Source: Synchiropus splendidus (taxonomy: Eukaryota; Chordata; Actinopteri; Syngnathiformes; Callionymidae). From it: 64,000 nucleotides of DNA. Positions 36,301-51,300 of the stretch are shown one piece after another (within the stretch, counting starts at the first letter, position 1; every line of letters starts with the position of its first letter). The stretch covers positions 18,878,501 to 18,942,500 of the forward strand of contig NC_071342.1 in NCBI RefSeq assembly GCF_027744825.2, given 5' to 3'. The notes under the pieces are model-generated. The model did no database searches. It was not told the origin of the DNA and saw only the letters and a program-made list of their open reading frames with translations. Made by a program: the position numbers and the translations under genes.

Positions 36301-39300
36301 ATCAACCAAGTTCTACTTTTGAAAATCTTCAATGAAGGTTTCTTGATGCCTTGGAGATCGCTGGTAGTTGCAGTGAACAGGGAGGGATGTCTCTTCCCCT
36401 CAGCCAACATTGGTCATATTTCTGTTGCAGGCCAAAATCTGTCACACAAAGGCTTGACTAACTCCCTTGCTGCTTCGCTCACCATCTTCCCCTGTCAAGT
36501 CATCAACCAAGCCTCGCGCCCAGACGACCGCTGGGTCACCATTTATATTCCACCTGTCTTCGTCACGCTCTTTGACCCAATCTTTACAACCTTCTCTCTT
36601 CTTTTGGTATATTTCTTCAATTATTTGGAGAGAAGGCAGGCTGAATGAAAACAACATATTTGGCTGAAGCTTACTGAGGTAGAAGTGGAGCCCAGGTCAA
36701 AGTCACAAAAGTTAAATGATTCAAATGTAGTGTCTATGACTAGTCTATGTCTTTTGAGGTTGAAGACATGGTCCATCCACTGGGACATGGCTGGAGACAT
36801 CCACACAATGTGACCTGATTTGCAGAGAAAGGTGCCTTGAATAGATAAACTTATTTGTGAGATGGAAATCCAATATAACGTGCACATTTTATTAGTGCAG
36901 CAGACCTTTAAGGTCAAGGCTGGTGCATTAATAAAATAAATATGCTACCATGTTTAAAGTAGAACCAGGAACAAGGGAGTTATTAAAATTCTTTCCCTCA
37001 CATCTGCAAATGAAATGGAGGCAAACAAGAAGAGACAAATTACAGCAAGATGATATTTAAGTCAGCGTTTACATACGATTTTGTTTAGATTGTCCCAGTG
37101 GACCGTAACAACCGCTCTTCTTTTCCAACACTGAACTTCTCCAGGAGATTCATGAGTGACGGCAGTGTTAATTAGCATCATGAATTGAAAAGGTTACCGA
37201 GTGATTCACAAGGACCACTGCGAAAGTGTGAAGACTTGGCTGGAACTAATTGATTGTGACGGGGGATGCTGAAACTGGAAAAACAAAAGTACATCTTTGT
37301 TGACTTTTCGGAGCAAGAAATATGCAACAGCACCACTCGGTGTGATGCTGAAATCCCAGGTGTTACGAAGAGCCGGCGAGCCCACGCAATAGCAGAGTCA
37401 GCAGTGTGATGGAAAAACACTGTTTACTTCACAGTCAGTTTTGTATTCAAATTGGACGGGTATTTGCATAATTTCTAATTTAAGTTTCTTGCAGGGTGAG
37501 AAGTGTGGAAGCTGGGTCAGTTACAGCACATCTTTTGTTTGTAGTACATAATTTAGTGATAAAGAAATTGTCTTAACTGAAACAATGTAACCAGTGTTTT
37601 AGCGGCTGAGTTTACCAAGATAGATGTTTAACAGTGTCATTTAGATCATTAAATACTGTATCCAATGAATCGGCGTCATCTTCCTCCAGCTAAACCTATC
37701 ATGGTCATCCTCCACTGTCACACCTGTCCTCATTCACCACATTTGTGATGGCTCTCTTCCACCATCTCCAACATTCCTAGTCCAACTTGGTGTCTCCTCT
37801 CAACGTGTCCAAACCATCTAGCCTCACTAACCTTCCACCCAAAGTTCTCCAGATGTCCCTCTGATATACAACTTTTAGATCTTGTCCCCTTCACTCACAA
37901 CCTCGGCATGTTCACTTCTGACTCTTTGAACTCTGTAACGTATCTAAACCGGACATCATCACCACTATTAGCCAACATCACTGCCCTCAACTCAGGCACA
38001 AACACTCCAAATTCTACCTGCTCAGCTAATTTAATGTTGGACAAAGACCTGTCATGAGATAACCAAAAAGTCATCAAGTCGAATGATAATAATAGATGAA
38101 GTCAATCATTTTATCAGACGTGTGTGGAGCAACATAAGATAACATAGAAAATGAGGAGCAAAGAATGATTGCAAAGTCAAATGCCACAACCCTGGAATCA
38201 GAATCATTTGGCTGCAAACCTAATATGACAACAGTAATGTGGCAACATGTGGTGACACCAAAAATAAAATCAAACGACTTGCAAATGTTTTTTTAATTTG
38301 AAACAGTGTAGAGGCAATGTTTTAATACCTTATCATGAAGTCAGTGGCTAATTTAGTCTCAAAATAATGTTTGTAATTTGTTGGACAATATATTGACCAG
38401 TAATAAATGCGTTATTGCATTTCTTTCTACATTATTTAGTTACAATTGTTTAAAGGTATTGCTCATAACAAGCACTTTTTGAAATACTGCACCAGAAACA
38501 CTGGCTCTTAATATAACATATTTCCAATTACACTTTCTTTTTTTAACTGGGACCAGTTATTTAACTGCCTGACCAGTTAAATAACTGGTCAGGCCATTTT
38601 GAGTAACAAGACACACAAGCGGAATTTCATACCAGAAACAGTAAAGCTGTGCACCAATTGAAAAAGCCCAAACTCAATGACAAAATAAGCAACCTCACCT
38701 GACTTCACAAGAGTGGACACTGAGCTCCTTGTGGAGAACCCCACTGGTGAGGTTATAGACCAGAACTGAGCCATTACTGGTTCCTAGGGAGAGGACAGAG
38801 AGAGAAAAAAACAAGATTGAAGGCTGTGCACAAACAGACACACATAAAAACCGTTGCTGGAAGCAAGACAGTCATTTCAGCAGCATCCAGCCTCCAGCGT
38901 GATCACAGAGACGTCGCTTCAGTGTGACACTTCGGTGTGTTGTCTTGCTGCGATAGGTGTGGAGCGAGGCAACACATCAAAACAATCTTTCAGTACAGAG
39001 CCATGGAAATATGGCTTTATTTCATCCTCTGCTACGAACTTCCAACTCTGTGCTCCCACTCCAACTGAATAAAAGTGGCAGAAGATATACAGCAGTCAGA
39101 ACTGACGCGTGAGAGTTTGACAAGCCGCCATAAATCTATTACAACTCAAAATGTTGTCAAGGAATACAGCGTTGCTTACCTGGTACTTGTTTGGAACTTG
39201 TCTTCGAGGATATATTACGCACATTTCCATTGTTTATAATGAAGGAATCTTAGCCAGTAAAGCTTAATGCTGCTCATCAGACCAGCTGACTGCACTAATT

Positions 39301-42300
39301 ATTACTCCTCTATTAGCATCTGCCACATGTGGCCCACACAGCAGTTGCTCAAGCATAATTTACTGCCACCATGTCAACATGATGAGAAACACATTCTGTT
39401 CATACTTGTGTCTTCTGTCCAAGAATATGACTGTGGCTGAAGGAATGAAGGGAGGCGGCTGATGTCTATTTACAGACAATGCTATCGGCATATTAACATT
39501 TGCTGCACACACTTCCTCATCCTTTTCACCGAACAGTGGTGAACATCTGCCTTTCAATTCGTCCACTCTATAATAAGCATCTACAGATGGACTGACATTT
39601 GACCAAAGTGAATTTGGACTACAAACTAGACGGTCACATTTTCAGTTAAAATTAGCTCAGACACTTGTCAGGGTCTGAAGGCAGACCGTCCTGACACAAT
39701 GTAAAAAAGAATGAGTCCATTAGACGGGATGAGTTTGTAAAAATATGCAATAAATTTAAGTGACTGAGTGAGATGAAACAATCTTTTATTGCTCACAAAT
39801 TGGCCGCTGTTCCATAGAGTCAATTCAAATTAAAATGACTTGAGAAAAAGACAGTATATACAGTCTTTTAGAAAATTATTTCGTAGACTCTCACAGAGCC
39901 TGAGGTGTAGTTGGCTGATTAACATGTCTAGTGAAGCTTCAGTAAAGAGCAGTTCAGTCTTTTTCTTTATACAAGGAAGATGTACCTATGGAGCTCGAGT
40001 CCTTAACTATGTAGGGACGGTACCATGGGCACTGTACGCCTCAAGGGCATCAACTGATGAGCTCACTACAATAACCCCACTCAGCTGCATATAGTACACA
40101 CTAACCCCCTTTCCCATGATGAGTGCCCTATTAAGGGAAGAGAAAAAGAAAAAAAAACCTGTTAGCTTGAAGCGATAGGAATAAAATCCACAAACTCAAG
40201 AGTCACTCAGCTGTGGAGTTAATGTGGAAAGGTGCCGTCTACTGACCCAATCTATTCAATCATAGCGGTGTGTCCTGTAAAACGTGTTCAAGCCTGACAT
40301 TTGCCTTACGCGTTACATTAATCTTTTAACTATGAAGCCATCAACAAGCCATTTACATAAATTCCAGCAAGTTCATACCCTTCAATTATTCCCTGAGATC
40401 TAATGAGTCCATCCCAGCCAGATGGCTACCGAGCTGGCACACTGTCGGCTGACCCATGGCAGAAATACAAGTCACTCAACATTGCAAATGATGATACGAA
40501 ATACTGTTTCTTTGTCCCAAAATATCTAATGCTGGGAGTCAAAGAGGCTGGGGAGGTTAGAATTGTAAATGAATTTATTAAATTAATATTCCATCTACAC
40601 TTGCAGAATTGTTCCGTGAACGGCTTATCAAGGCATGAGATGAAGGGTCACCATTTAGGAAGAAGGTGCGTCTTCTAGCACGATTGAGTTGTTGCAGAAA
40701 AGTTGCCATTAAGATCAGAGGGCCCAGGACAGAACCGTACAGTCACAGTTAAGGTCAGGTAAATGTTAATCTACAGTAGCCTTAGATGCTGGTGACTCAC
40801 TTCTGGCTCTACTTTGTCACTCAACTCTCTGCTTTTCCTTCACTTAATTACCAAACTATGGAAAGCACTCCAATCAAGATTCCCTTGAATGTTCTTCCAC
40901 TGTCGCAGCAGAAGTGAAGGAGCCACTTATGCACTCAATTTAAGAATGGAAGGTGCTAAACTCTGGAGAGGCTCCAACAGCTGTCACAACAACCGGCAGT
41001 CTGGCACCATTCTTACCAGGAGGATAGTTTTACACTAAAATCTGTTTCAAACTTCTGAAAAACATTGCACCGTCAACAACAGTGGATCAGATGCTAACCT
41101 TAGGAAAAAGTGTGGGAAATAGAACTCAGAGTGAAAGTGAGGGAGATTTAACAATTTATGTGAAGGGAATGCTTAACTGCCAAATTATAATTTAAAATTC
41201 AAAACATCACTGGGAACCAGCTGCGCAGAGTCAACCTCAAACCATCTGCAGTCTACAGCACCAGATCCAGAATTCATTATCTTAAAAAGAAATGAAATAA
41301 CTAAGCAAATGAGTGGCGTGTGATAAAAAAAAGACACCTGTAACTGACAGATGGAATGCCATCATCCCATCGCAGTGTTGGGAAGCACGGCTGTCATTAA
41401 ATAATCGCATATGCAGCCAGAGTGGGAGTCCGATAACAAACCGAGTTGGCAGTGAAAGTGATTCCACGGATTTGGAGTTTGAATGAGTCATTATTCATCT
41501 TCCCGTCTGTGACTCTGACAGAGACTGTGCATCTTTTGGGGCATGATTAATTTATGTACAATATGTCAAAAGACTGGCGATTCTTCAACAGAGATAAAAT
41601 TAAACTTGTTTCACTGTTTGAGGAAAAAAAAGGACCGATAAAATCTCAGTCAGTTCAGTAGTGAGAAGGATGCATCTGCACTTTACCCCAAAATTAACCT
41701 GAGCTGTGGTATAGGAACCCACACATGCACACTAAGGCTTCAGCCTGAGTCAAGATTAATTACATAAATACATTAAAATACAAAAGTTAGTTGGGTAAGT
41801 TGACTAAAATCTTCAATTCAAGCTGAATGAGTTAGCACAAGAGCCGACAGCAAACATGCATGTCATCACCTTCATGATAATTTTTGATCTAGGTGTTTCA
41901 CAGAATTTATATTCCCTATATTCTACATTATATTTCAGAATGCTTCTATCTCTTTGAATAGTACCTTGTGCTGTGTTTGGGTGTTTGGCAATCTCGATTT
42001 GCCTGAAGGAAGAGAGGATATTACACAATTGAAGCAGGAAGGTTTCACGCAGGGTGTCAAGATCAGGCATGGAGGTGATGTGGGCTGTTGTGCTGACGAA
42101 GAATACAAACTAACATCAGTGTGTACTTGTGACCAGCTCAGTCACAAGTCTCAATTAAATCAAGCGGCAAATTACCAGGAATTGTCCACCTATTTAAAAA
42201 AATATATATTTCATGGAGACAGCAGAAGCTACAAATATGGTTTGAAATGCTTTACTGTTGCCTTCTACACAGTATGACGTTCCAGTTTCTGGTAAATAAT

Positions 42301-45300
42301 GTGGGAGATTTGTTTAATGGCAATAATAATATATATAATAATAATGTATGTCATAGCAGTCATGGTAATAAAATAATAATAATCTAATAAAATGATGGAC
42401 ATTTTACAAACTGTGACAGAAAATGTATTTCTATTAACTTGCTAGCATTCAAAAGAAAACCTGTAATGATTCAGATTGAATAAAACATGAGCGGCTTGAG
42501 AGAAGAAATAATTCAGGGGCCATTAAACCACCTCCACAATAATTTCTCAAGCAACACTAAACACACCATCATAGTGCCATTCAAACTGCACCATTACCCA
42601 TTTGAAAAACATCTTGAAGAAATATGGCCTTGCTGACGGTAAAAACTAATCCAAACGTTATCTCCTTTTTGGGTGAATAATAGTTTTGGCACAGATAGAA
42701 ATGCTAAAATCTCATAAAATATTACTTAGCATGGGAAAGATTTTCCGAAAGCAAAATGGCTTCTTGATCGATTTTATAAAATTGAAAAGAATGATGACAG
42801 CATTTTCAATTAAAATGAAACTCTGCCAGCGAATTATCAATCGGAAGATGGATAGGAATATTAAAGGTGGTTGGGTTTATCTGACAAAGTGAAGTCATTG
42901 ATCAGCCAACACTCAAATTCAGTTCAGAGGCTGTTAATTTCCGGTGTTGTGATAATGCTTGTGCTCTGGTTCTATTCTTTGCCAGTGCTCATTAAGTGCA
43001 TTTTCAGGGTAATATTGCAAAAAGATAAAGACTAAATTGTTGTTGAAGCGATTAAAATGTACGTGTTGCTTCCAATTCACTCAGCCTCATCTTTTTCTAG
43101 GAATCGCTCAAAGAAAGAGCAATATCCTCACCGCTGTGCAGACACATTTAATAATGCAAATCCCTCCCTTAGGGAAAGTGACAAAAATAAACCATCATTG
43201 AAAAGACAGCCTTGATCATGGAAGAATGGAGCAAAGTTTATTTCACAGCTGATAATGGGGACGATGGAGAGTCTACTCAAGCGCGCAGAAACTCATTGGT
43301 GCATGGGCTTAGATCAGACAAAAAGGAAGCTGTTTCGTGACTTGTAATGTTCTAATTGAGTAGAGTACCGAACAATGAGGAGGAACAGTACTTGCACCAG
43401 CAACTTATTCCACAGCTCAGTAATTCTGAGGGTGTGTATATTGAATTATAATGGGCTGAACATCTCTGCCCACAAACAGTAAATCAGAAGGTCTTGAATG
43501 GAACTGTAGAACTTTTGGATGCACAATCAGCTCATAAAAACAGTGCTGACAGTTTGATACAGAATAGATTTGTGGGAGAACATAAAAGTTTTTAAGAGGA
43601 TTCATTGGCGAGAGATGGAACAGACACGAAGATAAAGAGTTCACTGTTGACGTTCGGCGTTATGTGTTACAATCAATGGAGTTATTGAGAAATAGCGTAA
43701 ATACTTTCACAGAGTGATAGACGGATGAAGACTTGTGTCTTTAATATCCAGCCAAATCGATGGTGCTGTTTAAGAGTCACGTTGACATTCATAAAAAAGT
43801 CATTTAAAGCCATGGATTATTGAACAGAGAGCTCTGCGTATCAAAAATTTAAGAGTTCATGAACTTCAGAACTGCTAGATTTTAAGGGAAACTTTAGCAT
43901 ACCTTTTTTACTACATTCATATTTCAAAGGAGTCAATACACAACACATTTGATGGCAGCTGTGATCAACAATACAACACACATTGGGAACAAGTAAAAGC
44001 AGCTGAGCAGGGGCTGAAGATAGCTGTCTTTTTGTCAACATTTGCTGACAAATATATTTCATACATTATCAATATTTGTTTTCCACTCCCTTTAAGGTGC
44101 CATTGTGGATTTCCACGAGTGCAATCATGCTGGCGACACCCCCCTGTCCTTAAAAGCCCGAGACTTCCCTCACTGGCCAAATGTTCTTGCGGCGTGACCA
44201 CGCTGATGAGTCTCCTAATGTGCCAGCTGATGAAAACTACTCCCACAGTGGTCACGGAGGAAGGCTTTTTCCGCTCCGAAGTAGATACACTAATGAATCT
44301 TCAACGGGGCAAGTCGTCTAGAACTCCACTCACAACAGGCAACAGATTTATTTCGTGTGGGCGGGGTGATGTTCCACTTGCAGCTCCGCACTCAAACCCC
44401 CTGACCTTCATCACACGCTCCACCAGGGTGTATCAACATGTCTCTCCCTACTGAGCAAAGCATCAGTGGCACAGGGGTAATATATAGAATTGTTAATATA
44501 ATTTCTGAAAGGGATTATTCAAGAGAAAAATGTGACCTTTACAGAAGAAGAAGTAGCATGCATATTTGCTTTGTAATTTCAATGCAGGTAATTTAAGTTG
44601 CACCATTTCAATACAGCACTTTTTTCTAGTGTGGTATATGATCGAGCAAGAAGACAAAACAGCCAAACCTAGCCTTAACTCCGAGCTGTGACTCGTGCTT
44701 AGAGGAACTATAGGAAACAAGGTCTCCCCACTGTATTCGCAACATGACTTACCGATCGCCAGCATGGGTTGATAGTGGTTGATGTTCTTTGTGGTCAGCG
44801 GTGGACACATGCGGATGGCAAAAGGTGGAAGCGGAAGACCAGAAAGTAGACCAGTCAGTAGGAACTTCAGTTGGACTTCTTGCTGGTTGGACGACTGCAG
44901 AGGAGCCTCGCCAGCGATCAATGTTTGACCTGGAGAGTAGACAAAACCTCATTCAACAAACTTTAAAAGAAAACACAGCAGTGTGATTTCCGACTGAAAC
45001 ACCAGTTTACAATAACTGTTGATGATCTGAGCCTGATTCAGAGAGGGAATGAACAACAATATTACTCAAGCTGATCTAATTTGCAGGAAGCAGCAGGGAG
45101 CCAAATTACGCTGCATAGAGAATGCGTGCTGTGTTGTTGAATAAGTGGCAAGGGAACGTTTCAAGGCTGTAAATGCTTATAAAGAATAACGATTCAGCGT
45201 CTGAGTCATGAACATTTCTTTGTGTCTCTTGCACTGCGGTTTCTGAAATCAGCTACACAAATAATCAAAACGATTATTATCTGCCGTTTGTCCCGCAGAG

Positions 45301-48300
45301 TCTAAAGCATGTGGCTCGATACCTCATGCCCAGGACAAAATATTATCAACAGAGAGCAAACAGAAACTTTGTATCGTGGCTCTCTGAAAAGTGTCTTTAC
45401 CAGTAGAACAAAGCACTGTAACATCCCAAGGATGAGAAACATACAACATAAAAAACACAAGATGCAGGATAACACACATGAAAGAAAAAGATTTAAGGTG
45501 TGAAAGTTTCCAGCTCCAAAATTGTAAATATTAAAATATTCCAGTGAAACACTAAAAACCTCCTCCACTGCTTCAAGTTGTTGGTTTACTTCAGAATACA
45601 TTGCAGGGCGACATTTCCACCAGCTTCCACAAGAGTGATCCCAATGTGTCCTAAATATGTGCTTATACAGTAGATTTTGACATTATGTGAATGCAAATAT
45701 ACCGATCATGCTGTTGAGTGACAGGTCTTGAACACTTTTCTGGTTTGGACCCAAGCGAGTTCCACAAAATGAGACTGGGGAATAGAGAGGAGATAGACCC
45801 GAGCTGAAAGAAAATGACAAGGCGTTACAACAATAAAAAATTTAATGCGACAACTTATCATTATTGCAAAGCACAAGGCTCAAAAGAGTGCAATCAGGAA
45901 ACAATATAACTGATGAGTGGAATAAAAGAATAACAATGAAGGATCAGCTTGCGTAAGCATGGATAATAATGACAGAGAAAAAAATACTATTTACTAGCCA
46001 CAAACTCTGAAAAATTTGTTGTGATGTAGAGCTACTGAAAAGAAACAGCAGTCTACCATAATACCCACTGATAACTTCATCGTCAAGATTTGAAGTTATT
46101 ATAGATGAGTTTCATCTAACCATTACAGGAGGCTGTGTAAATAAATGTGCAGCATAAGGTGTCGTGCAGAATCTTATCCACTATGACTGAAGTACAACAT
46201 TCTTATCCACACCACTCTGCAATGCAGGCATTTACAAAAAAGTTTATATCAACAAAAAAACAATCTGATCGACTGAAATAAAGTTGAAATATTTAGCAAG
46301 ACTGGTAGAAGATGATATTTCAGAGAGTTATTTTTAGGTCATCTCATCCATCACTTTCCATAAGGAACAAAAACATTGTCAGTCAAAGGAAAGACAGCTG
46401 TCTCTTTTTTCATTCTGTGCTGTGGTTTCTTATTAGACGCGGAGGCAAATCTAAGCACAAGCGTCTCCTCGACAGCAGCAAGGGAGTACAGCTTCAAGGA
46501 TTCAAGGCAGAGAAATATTCCCTCCACGTCAAATCTGACAGTCACTCCAGACTCCATTTAGGTCACAGGTTTCGGGAATATACAAAGTACACTGCCTTAA
46601 TTGGTTCTACCTGCTCTCACACGTACCTAGGATTTGCAGTGGACCTCCCTGTATGGGCTTTCAGCTCCCACAGCATGACTCTGCCATCGCTTACAGTGAG
46701 AGCTGCTTTGTTTTCGTTGACAGGACAGATAACCATTCGATACGGCCGGACTGTCTTGGTGACTCGGATGGCATCGCACTGAGATCTCAGGTCGTAAACA
46801 AGCTCTTGAACGCTCTGTTCTGGGTCTGTAATGAAAAATTAGTCATACAATATAAATAAAAAGGGGACTGTGAAAATGTCAGAAAGCTAGGATAGCGGAA
46901 GAGAAAACAAGTCGCTATTAATAAAGAGGAACCGAGTCACAACAAAAATGTGACAATAAAATCACTAAGGAAACGTTCATAGTCGAAGAAAGAGTACAAA
47001 TAGACGGAAGAATCTATAGAGCTAAACAAAAGAAGGGGAAAAGCAGAACTTTAATAAGGCCCACAAAAGCAAATGGAAAAAAGAGAAGAGTGAGATTATC
47101 GTAAAAGCAATAGAAAAGAGAATCAGTGGCAAAAAGAAGACGATTTGCTGAGACAATGGACTCCCACTGGCCTGTAAGCTAGTGATAAATGAGACGGTGA
47201 GAGTCTAAACGCTCTCTAGAGCACAGAGAATAGCAACAGACTCTGATGTCAGAGGAGCTCAGACGAATGGATGTTGACAGCGCAGAAATCAAAGGCACGG
47301 TGAGCGACTACAATTGAGCAGCGGGCACAGTCAGTGAGTCAGAGGGAGAGTCATACCTGCTGATTCCTCCGGCGCAGAAGTGGAGCGACACACTCGCAGA
47401 GTGATGCATCCATTTTCATGCAGGCAGTACAGAGCGTCCCGCTGAGCGCAGGGAATTACCTGAACAGAAGCAGTAACAGAAAAGGGCGTGAAGTTGTTGC
47501 CAAACTTAACCGCTGACCATGCCGAATGCTTTCATCATCGACTGTCTCCTTTCATGCTGAGGATCATAAATTATAGGTCCTGGATGTAGCAAGTGAAATC
47601 ATAGCTTTAAAATGATTCGCCCAACAAGTTGATTAAGGAAACTCAATTTTCCTGAATACACACATCAGCAACAAACCCATTCAATCCGCTGAGAAATGCC
47701 CTGCATCCACCACTTCACCTGCTCTTTGAAAGACTTTCCATTATTAAATGAAACGTTCACTCCAAGCACAGAACAGGTCTCTGGCGAAAATGGATTGGCT
47801 TTGCTATCCACGAGTACAACAGCAGACAACTCCCCTTTTCAATTATGTCCGTGTCATGATGAAAGGAGGAGCGGAGAGATGCGGACTCCCTCGCTCATGT
47901 CCGGCAAAGACAAACCCAAGATGAGATGGAGAGATTACATCGCTTCTCTCGCCTGGTTAGATCTCAGAACCACTCAGCCACGCTTTCAGTGGGTACGTTT
48001 GGAAATCCCTTAAGAAAATGCATCAGTGCCAAGAAGATGTGTAATGACGTTACAAGGGAGATGATCTCTCTATGTTCATTTGTAAAAGCGTTTTCATCCG
48101 TCATGCAAATTGGCTGTTTGGCAAGCACTTTATAACACTTAGAAAAAGGTGCTGGTCAGCTGCATAATTCCCCCTTTAATCTTGCTCAGTGACTTCAGGA
48201 GTCACTTCTCCACAACACAGACTTGCTCACCACATTTGTAGAGCTTAAATGTAGATGCATTAATTAAAGCTAGACAAGCAAAAGAAACCATGATGCATCG

Positions 48301-51300
48301 ACAAGGACAGAAACGCAGAACTAAACCTCACATCTTTAAGTAAGACGGAACAGCAAAGACGAGCAGAACAAAGGGCTAATCAATAGTCCATGTAGTTGGA
48401 GGTCGAAAAGAACTTTAATACGCACAAGTCAGACGCAAGAAGCTATTCGGTAAAGTTAATTTAAACAATGGGAGATAAACAGTACCACAACAACTGTGTT
48501 TTCAATTTGAAAGCAGAAAAGTGAAATTGAAAATAATTTATAATAATAGTAATGACATTAAGAGTAATATACCAGAGATCAAGAGGGGGTGAAAAAGAGA
48601 AAGCAGGCAGGATGCTTTCTCCTGCCTGCGTGGAGACAACAGACAGCATTGACTGTGATGATAGAGAAATTCTGGAAGAAGAAGCAGAGTAAGAGAATCA
48701 GGGATGAAGAAGACACTGAGGTTGCCAATAGGAGTAACCAGAAAGGAGTAGATCTGAAATAACTTTACAGCATCAGAGCGACATGTGGAGAAGTTTGGAG
48801 GCAAAGTTAGGGAGGCTAGACAGTTTAGACAAGTAGAGAGGAGAGACAGTGTGGACCAAGAATGTTGGCCATGAGGAGGACAAGCAATGAGGTTCATAAA
48901 TATTGGGCCAGAACTGCCCATAAAGAGAAACAATTTAGTCCTGGCTGAAGTTTTTAGCGAGCGAATAATTCACAGCAACGGCTCACAAAAATGTAATTGC
49001 TATAATGGTAATATTTTCAAATAGTTTTAATACCATGTTTGACACTTTGAAGAGCCGGTCTATTTAACAGACATGCACTGCTATTTAATTAAAAACGAGC
49101 AAATGGATCCAAAGGTCAATAATTTCACTCAACACAGGAGTAGAAGCAGTGATAGGGAAGGAAAGTTCGGTGCTCTGCTTTCGCAGCTACAGCTGTTAAG
49201 CCGTGATGAGGTGAACAGAGGGAGGAAGAAAAGTAGAGACTTTTATCATTGGCGGCAGGGGAAATTGGCTTCTTGGAGGAATCATTCATTTAGAGAAAGA
49301 CTCTTACAAGTAATGGAAAAAGAGAAGAAAACTGCGGCAGATTCCTTTGAGGATACAAAGGCGGTGAATATTCAACATCCATGGTCAGTATTTTCCAACT
49401 TAGGAATAAGCTCACAGCCAATGTCTGCAAAAATGTATCAGTTTAATTAGATGTAGTTGAGCCAGGGTCTTCGGATTTGTAGGTTTACTTTTAGTGTTGT
49501 TTTCAGACTTGGTTTGGGCGCATTTTTAAGCAATAAAACGCCAATTAAAACGAAAAAGCTGGCTCTGGTCTGACCTTAAAAATCAATATCATTGTATACA
49601 CGTCAACCCTTCGGGAGATGAAAATGCACAAAAGTCACACTAGCAAAATATACGGGAAACAGCCAGTTTTAATAGAGCAAAGAATGCAAAAGAGCACCCG
49701 TGTTGTGTCAAAAAGTCAACAAGAGTCCTAGGGGTATGGTAAAAGTCAGCTCAGAGTTCAGTTTGATTCATGATTCGTGGCAGAAGATACTCTTCATGAT
49801 AAACAAATCAACACTGTCTTAGTCTGAGTTCCGCAGCTCACCTAATTAATCCCAGTAGCAAAGACGGTGTGGGCAACTAGAAGACAGAGGTCAGCATTAG
49901 CACCTTGACAGATCTGCAGTCGTGCAGGTCCATAAGTTCATATATTCATTCATGTACCAGCACATTCTGATCAAGTGTTGGATCCTGTCAATGAGCCATC
50001 ATCACCAATTAAATCAGTGAGTCATGGCAGTTTAGAAGGAAATCTGACCCCTTCAGGCAGGATAAGAAAAAAACCCAGAGGACCAATTGTTGGTCCAGAA
50101 ATGTATTACCAAGTTACTCCCCCAGGAGTGACTTGAACTGGCACCATTTCATAAACCCGATCACACAGCAGTTGACCGTCTCACCTGGGTGAAGGGGACG
50201 CCAGATCGCTCTATGGCCACCACACCCACAGTCTGGCTGAGCTCCAGGTCCAGGATGAGAATTTCTCTAGGATAAAGAAGCAGCATGTGGTTCCTTTTGG
50301 ACGGCAGGTAGGACAACTGGAGGCAGTCATTCAATGTCACCGCTTCTGCACTGCAGAGGAAGACAGAGAAAAAGGTAAAAGGTGAGCACAACTTGACTAC
50401 ACTAAATCATTTTCAGGCTGGCGGTTCCATTGTTAGCAGAGCAAAAACACGATTCCATCAGCTCAGTCAGACACCTAATGGAAAATGGAGATTTAGAATT
50501 CAGCTTTCGGTCAATGTTTCAAGTTTTTGCTTCAAGTTTGACATGTTCACATTCATGAAGACAGACATCCATATTCACAATACAATAAATGTGAAATTAG
50601 AGTCGACTATAATCAACTATTATATTTTGTCGCAAATGGGTTCACTGGTCGTGATGCCATTATTCTCTGAGCACACTCAGCCCTAAGAGGAGAAATGTCT
50701 GAGGGTGTGGGACCAGTGCACAAAACATTCAAAGTATGGGACCATTTCCCCAAGGACACAAACCTTTCACACCGTATTTTGAGCAATAGAAATTGAAAGA
50801 CTACGTTTCAAAACAGTATTTAACACTATACAAGTCTTAGCATACAATTTTTATTTATATTTATTGAAACGCTACAGTATTTACAACACCACAACCAGCC
50901 ATGTTGACGTGTTCCACTAACCATACATGCCGTATGATGATTAGTCGACTAATCGTTCACATTATGTGGTTTGAAAAATTCTAAAAACTCCATCGTCACC
51001 ACTGAGCTAGCTAGTGAAACTTCTGCTGCCTTTGTTGCCACTACCAAACATGACAGTGGTTTAAATGTCCACAGGTTACCATCAATCCTTCTTTTTCATG
51101 AACAATAACAGATGTAACATTCACACCACATAAATTATTAAAAACATGTTTGCCACTGTTACAGAGTGATCATGGCGTAAAACAAATCTATGAGGGAAAT
51201 AATGTATTGGTATAGTATATAAATTTTAATAAACATAAGAGTTTTTTTTATATAATTTAACTGCATTTTGCCCCTTTGATGACACATAAACTCAAAGGTA

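Larger units (their letters stand above)
35536..38698 (-). other. wdr11: wdr11 intron 11 (3,163 bp)
   Basis: Holds a strong palindrome at 38551-38593, a possible worn LINE copy around 37680-38060 (C-rich on the plus strand), and at about 35700-36200 a block rich in octamer and homeodomain-type motifs (separate entry). Confidence 0.75.

Noticed and set aside
44032..44454. 140-codon frame, and an overlapping frame with ankyrin-like [20 protein letters not shown]
   Set aside because: The ankyrin-like phrase is a single short stretch ended by a stop, with no second repeat; probably chance or a very old relic.
48603..48629. 10-bp-stem hairpin GCAGGCAGGA / TCCTGCCTGC in intron 6
   Set aside because: Too short for a miRNA precursor and made of simple sequence.
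49073..49450. 125-codon plus-strand frame in wdr11 intron 6
   Set aside because: Lys/Arg-rich AT-biased sequence without known motifs.
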